A stretch of DNA of 64,000 bases from Vigna angularis (lineage: Eukaryota > Streptophyta > Magnoliopsida > Fabales > Fabaceae). The notes below the pieces were generated by a model. The model worked only from the letters and a program-made list of their open reading frames with translations, was not told the origin of the DNA and ran no database searches. A program made the position numbers and the translations under genes. Shown here piece after piece: positions 24,135 to 35,600 of this stretch. Numbering within the stretch: position 1 is the first letter of the stretch; the number at the start of each line of letters is the position of its first letter. The stretch covers positions 32,286,825 through 32,350,824 of the forward strand of contig NC_068974.1 in NCBI RefSeq assembly GCF_016808095.1, given 5' to 3'.

Positions 24135-25082
24135 TGTAACATCCCGATTATATACGTCATGCATATATAATAAAGACGTCATCATGCATAATATAGGAAA
24201 ACAGTCAAGAGTTAATTCAGGATTACAGTCATCCTTAGAATAGTGCGGAAATCTCGACTAGAGTATTAGGATTTCTCCATGAGAATTACAGAGAATTTAA
24301 AACTTAAATCACACAAGAATTCACGAAATAAGACTAATTATTCTGAGCTGCAACACTGCCGTCTTCATCAAGAGCTGCTCCCAAAGTATCCTCCTCACCA
24401 TCTGCTCCCATCCAAGTGGATGATCATCGCCAAAGAACATACGCAAGCAAATACAAACAAGCAAGGGTGAGCTAGATATAAAAAACATGTTATAAAATTT
24501 CACACGACATGCAAAAGTCATCCAAACCTAGTAAACTAACATCACTAGACTTATTACTTTATACCCCGACTTGTTGCTTTATAAACCGACTCGTCCGGAC
24601 TAGAATGATTGCCGAGCTATGGTGGGTCGTGCACTCGTGGTGGCCTCTACTGCTTTGCAAAGCCATTGCCAATGGGTTTCACCCTACCACACTCACGAGG
24701 TTAGTCCGTTATTACTCACCTTGGAGCATACTGGAAGCCTCCAAGACTAGGACCTCCTGCTACTCCTCACCACATGAATCAATCCTCTCTAATTGAGAAT
24801 GACAGACCATTGGAGTTTCAGGATAACCCCCAAGACTAAGCTCCCATGTAAATCATCCCACACACAATAAGGGCACCACCATGTATCCTCTCCTTGAAGA
24901 TCATGGAATTACGTCCAATAAAATAGGGCACCACCATGTAATCTCCCTTGAGATTCATGGAATTACGTCCATGAATTATAGTGTTACTTTGAACCTTATC
25001 CCAAGTCATGAATAACCCGAAAGTACCGTATTATCCCAGTAAATCTAACATACCTCATACTATTCACATATTTCATATCACA

Positions 25083-25128
<46 letters not shown>

Positions 25129-26335
25129 CAAACATTCTGCACATAACTCAATTAAGAGAGAAATGAACTTAAAACAAAATTACTATTTGGACGAACGTTA
25201 TTCGCCGAACGGTACTGGACGAACGCTTTTACCAAAGGTCGAACGCTATTTCTCAACAAAGCCGAACGCTGGAATGGAGTACTGAGGTCGAACGCTATAC
25301 TCACCAGAACGAACGCTCGAAGAACGCTCAATATATATCTTAAGGACGAACGCTCAACATGTCACTAAGGACGAACGCTCACTAGGACGAACGATCACTA
25401 GGACGAACGCTCACTGGGACGAACGCTCACTGGGACGAACGCTCACTGGACGAACGCTCACTGGGACGAACGCTCACTGGACGAACGCTCACTGGGACGA
25501 ACGCTCACTGGGACGAACGCTCACTGGACGAACGCTCACTGGGACGAACGCTCACTGGACGAACGCTCACTGGGAAGAACGCTCATTGGGAAGAACGCTC
25601 ACTGGGAAGAACGCTCACTGGGACGAACGCTCACTTCAATATTAAGGACGAACGCTCAGTTCAATATTAAGGACGAACGCTCAGTTTAATATTTAAGGAC
25701 GAACGCTCATACTATTTGGCCGACCACTAATTGGTCGAGCCATTTGGAACGAACGCGCGTTCTGCAGAATTCTGCAGAAACGCAGCAGATTTCCAGATTT
25801 TCCAGAAACCCCATTTTCATCCCTTTCTTCCCATATTTTCTTCAACAACACAATTTTACAACCACTCATACAGATTCATACACAACAAGGTCATTCTAAG
25901 TACGAAATTTGTTCATCAACGACACTATATTATAGATTTCACTACACATACATGGTTCATACAATCCAGAGAAAAGGATCTAGCTCCCCTTACCTCTTGA
26001 AGACTTCCCTTGTGAATCTTTGAATTTATCCCCCTCAAGGCTTGCAGCACCAAGCAACTCCAGCAACTCTAGCAACTCTGAACTTCACCTCCTTCACCAA
26101 TTTTTGCAGCAAGGCAGCAAGGATTCTTTTCCATTTCAGAACCCAACACCCCCTTATATCTTCCACGTCTGCAGCTTGTTGAATGGTGCCAAAACATGAG
26201 AGGGGAATCACGGACGTTTGTCTCCCTTATTTTCTCAATAAAACAAAACTTCATTTCTTTCTATGGGCGGCTGCACTGATTACTTCTTCCATCCTTTTCA
26301 AACTAATAATAATAAAAGAAAAGGAGGTCCTTACA
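24135..26335 (+). mobile_element. 2.2-kb solo LTR with 5-bp TSD
   Basis: The sequence begins TGTAACATCCCG and ends GGTCCTTACA, and is flanked by the exact duplication GAAGT at 24130-24134 and 26336-26340. No primer-binding site, polypurine tract or coding domain lies within or next to it, so a solo LTR of a large LTR element is the best reading. Internally it contains an (AT)n tract at 25085-25127, the CGAACG minisatellite at about 25190-25710, and an AT-richer 3' third. A diverged inverted relative ends at 11239. Open frames inside (24279, 24509, 25731, 26069) are not supported as genes. Confidence 0.78.
25344..25710. repeat. 15/16-bp minisatellite, core GACGAACGCTCACT
   Basis: About 20 copies of (G)GACGAACGCTCACTG run head to tail. 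They alternate between 15 and 16 bp, with GGGAAGAACGCTCA variants near the right and longer TTCAATATTAAG spacers at the end. Looser CGAACG units extend left to about 25190. It lies inside the solo LTR. Confidence 0.95.
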
Positions 26336-26340
26336 GAAGT

Positions 26341-26984
26341 TGGAAGTGGTTTTTGACTTTCACATCATATAATTCAAATTCTTAAAAAATAATTTTTAAA
26401 TTAGAGAATTCAGGAAAAAAAAAAAACTTGATAATAATTTGTATTATAAATAAATTTTTTATGTTAACTTAGTCCTAAAGCTACAATTTAAAGATTAAAG
26501 TTCAATAAATAAATTCATTTAAAAAATTGTATGATTTATACAGAAAGTAAGGAAAAAGAAAAAAAAATTCATACTTTCCATCCAAATAAATGAAGAAAAA
26601 AACAATATAAAAAATATTTTATGTCCCATGGGTTAAACTAATCTCACGCATAAAATATTTTTCTTTCTGAAGTATTTATTGCGTTACCTTTCATTAATTA
26701 AAACATAATAAAAACTGTTACCTACAAAATATAAAAACTAAACCACTAAAAAATATTTCCATCTCCTCAAACTAACACAATAAAAAATTACATTTTTAAT
26801 CCTTTTGTAAATTTAAGTTTATTTAAGAATGTCTATTCTTTCCCAACCATATATTATCCTCAACAAAACTGCAAGCTTGCCATCACCATCCAATGATATT
26901 CGCATGTTCAAAACCATTCTTCTCTTTTTCTATGTGGCGCCCTGCTAGTGAAAAGCCACGAACCAAGTAACTCTCAACAGCAAG
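26341..26984. promoter_or_regulatory. Upstream region of MFP1
   Basis: AT-rich spacer between the solo LTR and the MFP1 start. The 100 bases before the ATG include pyrimidine-rich sequence, as is usual for a 5' UTR. No specific TATA or regulatory site can be assigned with confidence. Confidence 0.35.
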
Positions 26985-29900
26985 ATGGGAAGCACCTCCT
27001 TCTGCTTGCTCCACTCATCCCTTTGCAAATTCCCATCTTCATCTTCATCTTTTTCATCTTCATCTGGATACAGACCAAAGACCAAGTTGCGAGCTCCTAC
27101 GTCCTCCTGCTTGGGCCAGCAAGACCCAGTCTGCAGCAAAAGAACCATTCTTTTAACCAGCATAGCCCTTCTTCCATTTCGCCGTTTGAAGAGGGCCCCA
27201 GCTCTAGAACCACCGGCCGTAACTCCAAGTGAGATTCTTCAATTTGCATTTATAAATTATTATAGTGTAATTGCATATGGGTCACTGAATTAGCATGTAG
27301 TATCCCGAAAGATGAGTTCTTGTATTGGTTTATTGCATGACCCAAATATTTTCTGATATGGGTTTACCTCTAATCTATTCTATTAGAAGAGAATTTAAAA
27401 CAACGAATGCTAAATGTTTGTAACAGTTATTTTGGAGGATTCTTTCTTCAGAGTTCACTTGCATTCAAGTTAGGATCCAAGATTCCAGTATGGGAGCTTC
27501 TTTTGTTGAATGCAATATGATGTGATCTAAATTTAAGAAATATGGATTTTGAGTGTTCGAATCAGACTTTGTTTTTGGTGATCATTTTTAACTCCCGGAA
27601 AAGTGATACAATTGATTAGAATACTGATAGAAGAGAAAGAAATGAGAAGGATGTGTTGTGGTGGATGTTCTCTCCTTTTCTGCCTCATAATATTCTGAAA
27701 AGAAATTAGAATTTGTTTTCAAGTTTCAAGTTGTGAAAATGCATGTTCTTTCTTTTTGGTTCTAGGATATTATAAAATCTTAATTTTTCAATTCTTTTCC
27801 TCTAGGATGAAAAAGAAATGGATACTTAGAAACTTCCTTAAGTAAGTTCTTATTGATTTGCTGCTTTTTGCTTGTGACATGTTATATATCACCAGACTGA
27901 TTTGTTAATTTAAAAGGAACGATTGATTATTTTACATTATGCCTCTTACAATATACCATTAGGGTTTCATACATATGTCAAAAAGGTCTCCATTTCCCCC
28001 TTTTTGGACCCCCTTATGCTTACAATACACCCTTGCTCTATTTGTTGTATACTGATATCTCATGAGGTCTGCCCTCCATCCCTCCAAAGAAAATTGTATC
28101 TTTAGGACCTCAAGTGTTGTTCTGCTATGGGTTTTATGTGGATTAATTAGTCTTCTTTTTGAAGTAACTTGGGGGTAATTATTCATTCTCCTTGCAGCTG
28201 AAGAAAATGAGGTGAAGACACAAGAGGATAACCAGGAAGCTGAGGTTTGTATGTGGTTACCAATGTTGAATAGTAAATTTATCGTTAGCTATCATGGTTT
28301 TGCCTTGGATGTTTAGTTGATCTAAACTTTGTAGCTTCTATGGACAGACAGCACCTGAAGTGGAAACACCATCAAATTCCTTTCTGTCTCTCCTGAATGG
28401 AATTGGAATATTTTCTTCTGGTGTGCTGGGTGCTCTCTATACACTTTCTCAGAAAGAAAAGGCTGCTGCTGATGCAACAATAGAAACAGTAAGCTTATTT
28501 TCACTCTTATGTTTCTTAGATGTGTGTTAGCCTTTGAGGGATGTCTCTCTTCCTAAAAAACTCCTAAGGCGAAAAAAGGAAATGAGGAATTATTCTTCTG
28601 TTACTGAGGAAACAAAAATTCTGGTCACTTTTGTTAAAAATGTGATCCAAACAGTTTGTGGGTCATGTGTAATTATTAGTCAGTTTTACAGTTTTATAAG
28701 TAATTACTGTTTTATTTAAAATGTTGTAACTGCTATGAGTGTGTAACAGTGTGCATCAGTGAAAATAAGTTTTTTTCTGCATTCCACTTTTTTTTTTAAA
28801 GTCATTTTTATTATTTATTAGTTAATATTTAAGCATTATTTATACTGGTCAATGTGCACAGATGAGCTGGAAACTGAAGAAAAAGGAAGAACTGATTGTT
28901 TCCTTAAAGAAGGACTATGAGCTGAAGTTACTGAATAAGCAGGAGGAACAAGCCAACCTACTTGAAAAGGCAAAGGAAGAGAAGCAAGCATTGATGGAAC
29001 AACTAAATTCTGCGATCAGTACAATCAACCACTTGGGGAAGGAGCTTAAAAATGAGAGAATTTTGGTTGAGGACCTGAAACTTCAAATTGACAGACTTGA
29101 GACTGAGCTTTCAAAGATTGATACAGATAAGAAAGATCTTGAAACCAATTTGAAAGAAAAGATAGATTTCATTGGAGTTTTACAGGAAAGAATCAATCTT
29201 CTCAGTGAGGACCTCAAAGACAAAGAAGATGTTGTTAAGAATCTCAATTCATCTCTAGCAGTAAAGGAGTTGGAATTGAAGAGATTGAATTCTACCTATG
29301 AGAAAACCAAGGATGACTTATCCAGTGTACAATTGCAGATTCAAGGGTTGAAAGATGAACTACTTAAAAGCCAACAGGAACTAGAAGCTAAAGATTCCTT
29401 GGTGATGGAACTAAATTCAAGATTGAGTTCCTTAACTCATGAGAATGATGATTTTAGGAGTAAATATGATGTCATGGAGAAGGAATACAATGACCTAAAA
29501 CTCACTACTGAAAGAAAGGCTGCTTTGGACTCTAGGGTTTTAAGTGAAAAAGAAGAGGAGCTTCTTCAGCTAAAGCATCAATTTGAACTTGCCCTGCGTG
29601 AATCAAGCCAAAACCTGCTCATCAATGCTGATTTATCCCGGGAAAGAGATTTGTTGAAGGAGGCTCTTGAGAATAAATCTGGTAAAGTGAATCATTTGAA
29701 GCATGAACTTCAAGACACCCAGGGAAATCTTGAAAAATCAAGAAATGAGTCTGCTGAATTGGAAAACCTTTTAAGTGAGTCAAACAAACTGCGCAATGAC
29801 CTTGTGGTTGAGGTGTCTAAGCTTTCATCTGAGCTCACTGAAGTTAAAGGATCACTACAGAGAAGTCTTGATAATGCAAAACATGAGGCAGAGATGCTAG

Positions 29901-30688
29901 CAAGTGAGGTTACAACTGCAAAGGAACATTTGAAGAAAACCGAAGCAGAGCTACAAGGTAAGTCCCATGATTTAACAATTGCTCTTGAAAAGTGTGATAG
30001 CCTACAAAAAGAATTAATTGAGATATACAAAAAGGCTGAGACCACAGCAGAGAATTTAAAGGAAGAAAAACAGTTAGTTGATTCTTTGAAAAAAGATATA
30101 CAAACTTTAGAGAAGCAAATCTCAGAAGACAAGGAGTCCCGAAAATCTCTTGAGACGAACTTGAAGGAGGCTGTCAAATCACTTGATGAAATGAACCGAA
30201 ATGCAACGATCCTTTCTAGTGAACTACAGAGAACCAACTCTCTTATTTCTAGCCTTGAAAAAGAGAAAGAGGTGCTTATGAATTCCCTAGCAGACCAAAG
30301 AAATGCAAGCAAAGAGGCCAAGGAAAACATTGAAGATGCTCATAACCTCATCATGAAACTCGGCAATGAAAGAGAGAATTTAGAGAGAAAAGGGAAGAAA
30401 TTGGAGGAGGATTTGGCTTCTGCCAAGGGTGAGATATTGCGCTTAAAGAGCCGAATCAGCTCTTCTAAAGTTGCTGTTAACAATGAGAAAGTGCGGAAAG
30501 ATGAAAGTGAAGGCAAGGTCAATTCTTCAAAAGTTACTGTTAACAATGAGCAAGTGCAGAAAAATGAAGGGGTCAATTCTTCAAAAGTTGCTGTTGACAA
30601 CGAGCAAGTGCAGAAAAATGGAGGTGAAAGCAAGGTTACTGTAACTGCGAGGAAGACTGTGAGAAGAAGAAAAGCTAATCCACAATAA
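26985..30688 (+). CDS. MFP1: MAR-binding filament-like protein 1 (MFP1)
   Basis: Four exons join in phase: 26985-27228, 28198-28244, 28348-28488, 28862-30688, giving 2259 nt and 752 aa; Arabidopsis MFP1 is of similar size. The Ser-rich N-terminus (SSSSSFSSSS, then basic residues and SKRTILLTSIALLPF) fits a plastid transit peptide. Residues about 109-131 (LLNGIGIFSSGVLGALYTL) form the conserved hydrophobic segment. From about 145 to 700 the protein is almost continuous coiled coil, with family signatures RINLLSEDLKDKE, KSLETNLKEAVKSLDEMN and NASKEAKENIEDAHN. The basic tail (ARKTVRRRKA) matches the DNA-binding C-terminus. In the family it sits at thylakoids and nucleoids and binds DNA; this is taken from homologs. 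The last exon holds 81% of the coding sequence. A near-repeated SSKV(A/T)VNNEQVQKN block occurs three times before the tail. AATAAA lies at 30714-30719. Confidence 0.93.
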
Positions 30689-30713
30689 CATAGGAAAATT
30701 TTAGTGAGTTTTC

Positions 30714-30719
30714 AATAAA
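30714..30719 (+). terminator. Candidate poly(A) signal of MFP1
   Basis: AATAAA, 26 bases after the MFP1 stop codon, with a second GTAATAAAC about 27 bases on. The cleavage site itself cannot be seen. Confidence 0.45.
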
Positions 30720-32694
30720 AAATTGCTGTTAGAATATTCTGTAATAAACTATTTCGAAGCCAATTGATCTTGAACTCTATTCACTTTGGCATGCAAGAAA
30801 TTCCATTTTGTAGTTGTATTGTACAAATGGGAATTATTAAACTTGTAGGACAGTTGTTTTCTTGATAGTTTTCTTTAGTAAAGCTATATAAGGTGAGAAT
30901 ATTAACCATCTTCTGCAACATAAACATTGGTGTATATACAACAAATTTTCCTTGTACATCAAGCATACAACAAGCTTGCAACTGCTCTTTTTTCCTGAGC
31001 TGTAACATAGGTGATTAGGTTTTACTGACTGATTTATAGCATTCTTTCCTTTGGTTTAAAGAAGTACGTGATGAACCCTTTGCATGTTCTCATAAGCATG
31101 AAGGTAATATAAACCTAAAGCAGCTTATATTCTTCTCTAAAAATGAAAAGCAGACAAAATAATTTGTTAACTATTTTTCAGCAATTCTTAGACATGGAAG
31201 CCAATGAAAGATGTGACTAACATTTGAACAACTTTATTACATACTCACAAAGTTGCGTGATTTTGATGAGTTTATAAATTGATTTTAAATTAACGTGATT
31301 TTACATAATCGATTCCAATTGAACACGAGTTTGCAGTAACATGTGTTGGATAACGAACATTAGAAAAATTATTTTGACAAGTAATATTTGGAAATGCAAC
31401 CAAAATTAGTTTTGGATGTGTAATCACTAAAACGACTTAAGTTTGACGAAGGATGTACATGAAACAAGAAAACGTTGACAAAAGATATATATGAAATTAA
31501 CATGACTCAAGTTAGTAGTGATACAAGAGCTGCTTCAGTTAGCTTCGGTGAGACTTGACTGACTGTAAAACTTAGAACCATGTTTCTAACACTATGCAAT
31601 TTGGTACCATGGATAATTGAGAATCAGGCTACTTTTTTATACGTATTAAAGACACTGTTTTATTTATACATAGGAACAACTAAATCAAGATTGCATTGCA
31701 AACAATGAAAAACCTAAACAAAAACCGTGAATTCATTGATTGATTCATCAAAATTCTTTAAATGTTCTATGTTTCCATGATGAATTTATCCTTAAAAAAA
31801 TTCTGAAAAGGAGAAAAATCGAACAAGACCCTCAATCACGACTCCTGTTTAAACGAAAAGTTTCATCACTACACATGACCATCCTTGAGTATATTGTTAT
31901 AGGAAATTCTGGCCTTATATAAAAGGTTAACCTTTTTCTAACAATGGTATTTCTAACAATGGTATCAAAGCCTTGTCACGATGTTTTGAGTTCGAACCTT
32001 GGAGAACCTATTCCTACCATTGGGGGAGTTTCGAATTTTCCAAACCGCCAGGTGCCGCTTCTTAAGGAGGAGCGTTTGTTATAGGAAATTCTGGTCTTGT
32101 ATGAACTGATTAACACATACCCTGCGTTTTAAGTCTCATTAACCAGTAGATGGGAGATTTAGTTTTTTCTTTTTACTAAAAGCATTCTACAAATTCAATT
32201 GTCACTAGTTTATGCATTGGTAAGTATTGGTTTTGAATGACTGCAAAACAAATTTTCGCCAAGAGAATTTAAAAAATTATTTTTCTTCGGATATTTAGGA
32301 TCTTGAGATAAAGTGAGTTAATTTTTGAAAAGTTTATCTCAAAATGTTTCCATTAAACTTTATAGAACGTTCTCGACATAATACAGAAAACTATCTATAA
32401 TCTTAGCTACAGCTTCTTATCATTAATAACTTTTTAAGCAGATATCATAGATTCTTGGAAGCCCAATAGATGATCAATTTAGTAGCTTATGGTTTTAGGA
32501 ACTTGCATTGTATGACAACAGAAATATTTCATTAATCATGGTAAACATTTCATATACACGTAATTTACATCATGGATATGATAAATAGAATAAAAGAATT
32601 GCTTTGAGCAGTGTCAAGGTTGAATAATCTCAATTGCAGGGACCCGTTGTATACATTGATATACAATTACTCTGATTCTAGGCACTAATTTAAA
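30720..32694. other. Convergent intergenic region between MFP1 and POL2A
   Basis: The two genes face each other across about 2 kb, so this holds both 3' UTRs. It includes the short repeat at 31070-31116 shared with 20346-20392 and a TRIM-like remnant at 31895-32120. No further gene was recognised; the 60-75 aa open frames lack domains. Confidence 0.6.
31895..32120 (+). mobile_element. TRIM-like miniature LTR remnant (candidate)
   Basis: TGTTATAGGAAATTCTGG occurs at 31895 and again at 32077, as two short direct repeats. After the first comes TTCTAACA and then a primer-binding-like TGGTATCAAAGCC near 31959. Just before the second comes the purine-rich AAGGAGGAGCG. This order (LTR, PBS, PPT, LTR) fits a terminal-repeat retrotransposon in miniature. 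The 3' border and target duplication could not be seen. The text GAGTTCGAACCT also resembles a tRNA B box, so a SINE is an alternative. Confidence 0.4.
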
Positions 32695-35600
32695 TTATCT
32701 AAGTTCTAAAATCCAAGAGGTACACTCTAGGAGAAGCTGGAATTTCTGACGAGATGCTATGTTAAAGAAAACCTGCATCTTTCTACGAAATTCATTTGCA
32801 TCTTCCTTGCAACTAAACGAGCCTGCACATGCGCATTGTTCTGCCAAATGCGCAGCTTTCACCTGATGGCACTTGATACACACCACATCTTGCAGGTGGT
32901 ATAGTCGTTCTCTTTGTCTTACAGTCTGAAGAAGAGCATTTTCCATCACCTCACGGTCATAAGGCTGCCCACACTGTGGCACAGCACAACGCCACTCCTC
33001 AGTTAATAAAGCCAAATCCCGGCACAAGTCCAAATCTCTGCAGTCATTACAATAGCTGTACCCAAAAAAACAAAAATTAAAACATGTGAATACAGGAATC
33101 TTAATGCCTTTTCTGCGTCCATGGTTAACATTGTTGGGATAGTCAACCTCGAGTGAGAAATCTTTTGCTCTCATATAATGAAAACTTGTTAACTTTTTAC
33201 CTGCATATGACGTTGGATAAGACGAATGAATGACAAGGATCATGAAACTCGGCTTCGGGAGCAAACTCTCTAACACCAACATATTTTAGCAAATTCTTTC
33301 TCAACACCTGCAAGTGAACGAACCAATCAGAACTACTTTTTGGCTCACCTCAGCGTAGAGACATGAAAATCAACAGCAGAAGAAAGAAGTCATTCAACCT
33401 AAATTACTCAAGGAAGTATATGAATCTGCTATGGAATTATATCCATTTAAGAAGGAAATATCTCATGGCCTCTGAAATATATTAGAAGTATTCTATGTGT
33501 GAACATACAGCAGCAGTACCACAAAAATATAATATTATTAATGATAGTAGTATGATGATAAGACAGCATTAAGTCATTTAAGGAAAACAAGTACAAAAAT
33601 TGTAGCAAATCCCTCTTTAAGACATCCTTTATTATGTTATGAAACAAATAAATGAATAACTGTTAAGAATTTTGCTAGCATTGCTTAAACAATTATTACC
33701 AAAACTTCATGCTGCACACTTTGGTCAAGAGCCAGGACAGCACAGACATGCTTGATAAATTCCAAGGCAGCATCCCCTCTGTGTAATTCAGGGCCTGGTG
33801 ATATACTCTGGTTGTTTTCTGATCTGCTCACCCCCTTCATATGAAGACTAATATCGTGAACAATTCCCAGCAGTTTGTCCGCAAAGTAAGAGCTAATCTG
33901 TGGAATAGAATATTATGCAAAAACAAAATAAGTATAAACTAATCCTTCGAAAGAAGAAAACATGCAATTTCAGTTACTTCTGCTGTTATACCTGTTCTTT
34001 GATATACTCTGTTATTTCTGATTCAAAAGCAGCTGCAGCTCCAATGCTTATTGATGGAGTGCAGGTGTCACCATCCTTAAATGAGGCCCTGATTTGTGCT
34101 TGGTTTTGTGCATAATTCCAGGGAATATACATGAATTGAGAAACGATGAAAACAAAATGGTCCTGTAGATAGCCATAATACGAACAACAAAGACATGAAG
34201 AACGCAGAACAGCTCCTGTATTAAATTACTGGCCATTCGATTTTAAATACAGTACATTAATCTTCAAATGTAAAGACACCTTCCCTTCATCACATCAGTA
34301 TTCGAGCTAAAATTTTTACACGGTAACTTACTTGGACTTTTTTTGGCAAGTATTCAGCAATGTTCCAGCTTGATATAATGTCTACTTGGGATTTATCATT
34401 CATGGCTTCATCAGATTTTACTGGTATTCCACCGTAGTTATACTGCACGCAGAAAATCACAATGAGAACAATATATGATTACATTATGTTGGAGTGAATA
34501 ACATACAAATAAAAATACACCAACTTTTCAAAGTTGTACAGTAAAAACTAATGACCTTAACTAGTAATTAGATCATTAAGCACTTGGTCACGATCAGTAT
34601 GCATTTGATGTCAAACAAAGTATAACCCAACTGGAACCAAGGACTGCTAGGGATTTGTAATATTTGGTTGACAACTACGATCACACCATTACCAAATCAT
34701 ATAACAGCTTCATCAATCAAGCATATTTCCCTTTTCCTCTATTAGAATCAGTGAAGAAACTCAGTACTCATTTTGGCATCAGAATCAAAACCTCTCCCGC
34801 AAAGATGCTATTTCACATACAGACAACCCAACCTTATCTCAAATACTTTCTCACTAATTATAAGAAATTTTTTATGTCCCGTGCCTTTGTAAACATCCAA
34901 AGTTCAATTATATTATTATTTTTCTAACCAACCATTAAGAATTATAATTATCAAATGAGTGGCAGACCTGTATTAATTAATTATTATTCTTAGGTGCTAA
35001 GCAATCCAGGCCATTCAAAATTGCTTCAGAAATAATTTGAAGAAAAAAATACCTTGCGAGTGTAATTAAAACAGTGAGGTCTAAACAATGAACAACAAAA
35101 AATCATGACAATACCTGATCCATGAATAGCAACGAGCACCAGAACTGTAGTGGTTCAAGCTCAATCCATTCAAATAAATCCCTACAAAAATAAGTAATAC
35201 AGGGTTACATAAAACAAGAAGCATCACTCTAATGTCAATTAAGTTGAATTTAAGAGAAAAGGAAAAAGACTCAACTGAGTTATTCTTTCATCACAACTTT
35301 ATGCAATTCATTTAAATTATCCAAAGATAGCGAAACAATTATATAATAAAAGAAAATTAATTTATGACTTTTGCAATACTGACCTAGATTGTATAGTTCT
35401 TAGCAAACTGTCACAGTAAGCTTTGGCTCTAGACAAATCATATTTCCCTGTGTCTATAATAATCTTCGTGAAGTTTGCAAATACAATTGTAGCACCTAAC
35501 TTGCGGAACTCTGCCAACAATAATGCAAAGACCTTTTGCATGACCTAAAAATATCAATGCAATCAATAGACATTAGTGACATTCAATTAAAAGAATTTAG

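Noticed and set aside
25344..25710. CRISPR-like array
   Set aside because: Units are 15-16 bp head to tail without unique spacers, in a plant LTR. This is a minisatellite.
29710..30330. 206-aa antisense open frame in MFP1
   Set aside because: It is the shadow of a long coiled-coil exon; the Ser/Phe-rich composition is what the reverse strand of Glu/Lys codons gives.
32695..33282. A separate 195-aa zinc-finger gene
   Set aside because: An acceptor at 33056-33057 and a donor at 33199-33200 show that only 32695-33055 and 33201-33307 are exons of POL2A. The text between is intron that happens to stay open.
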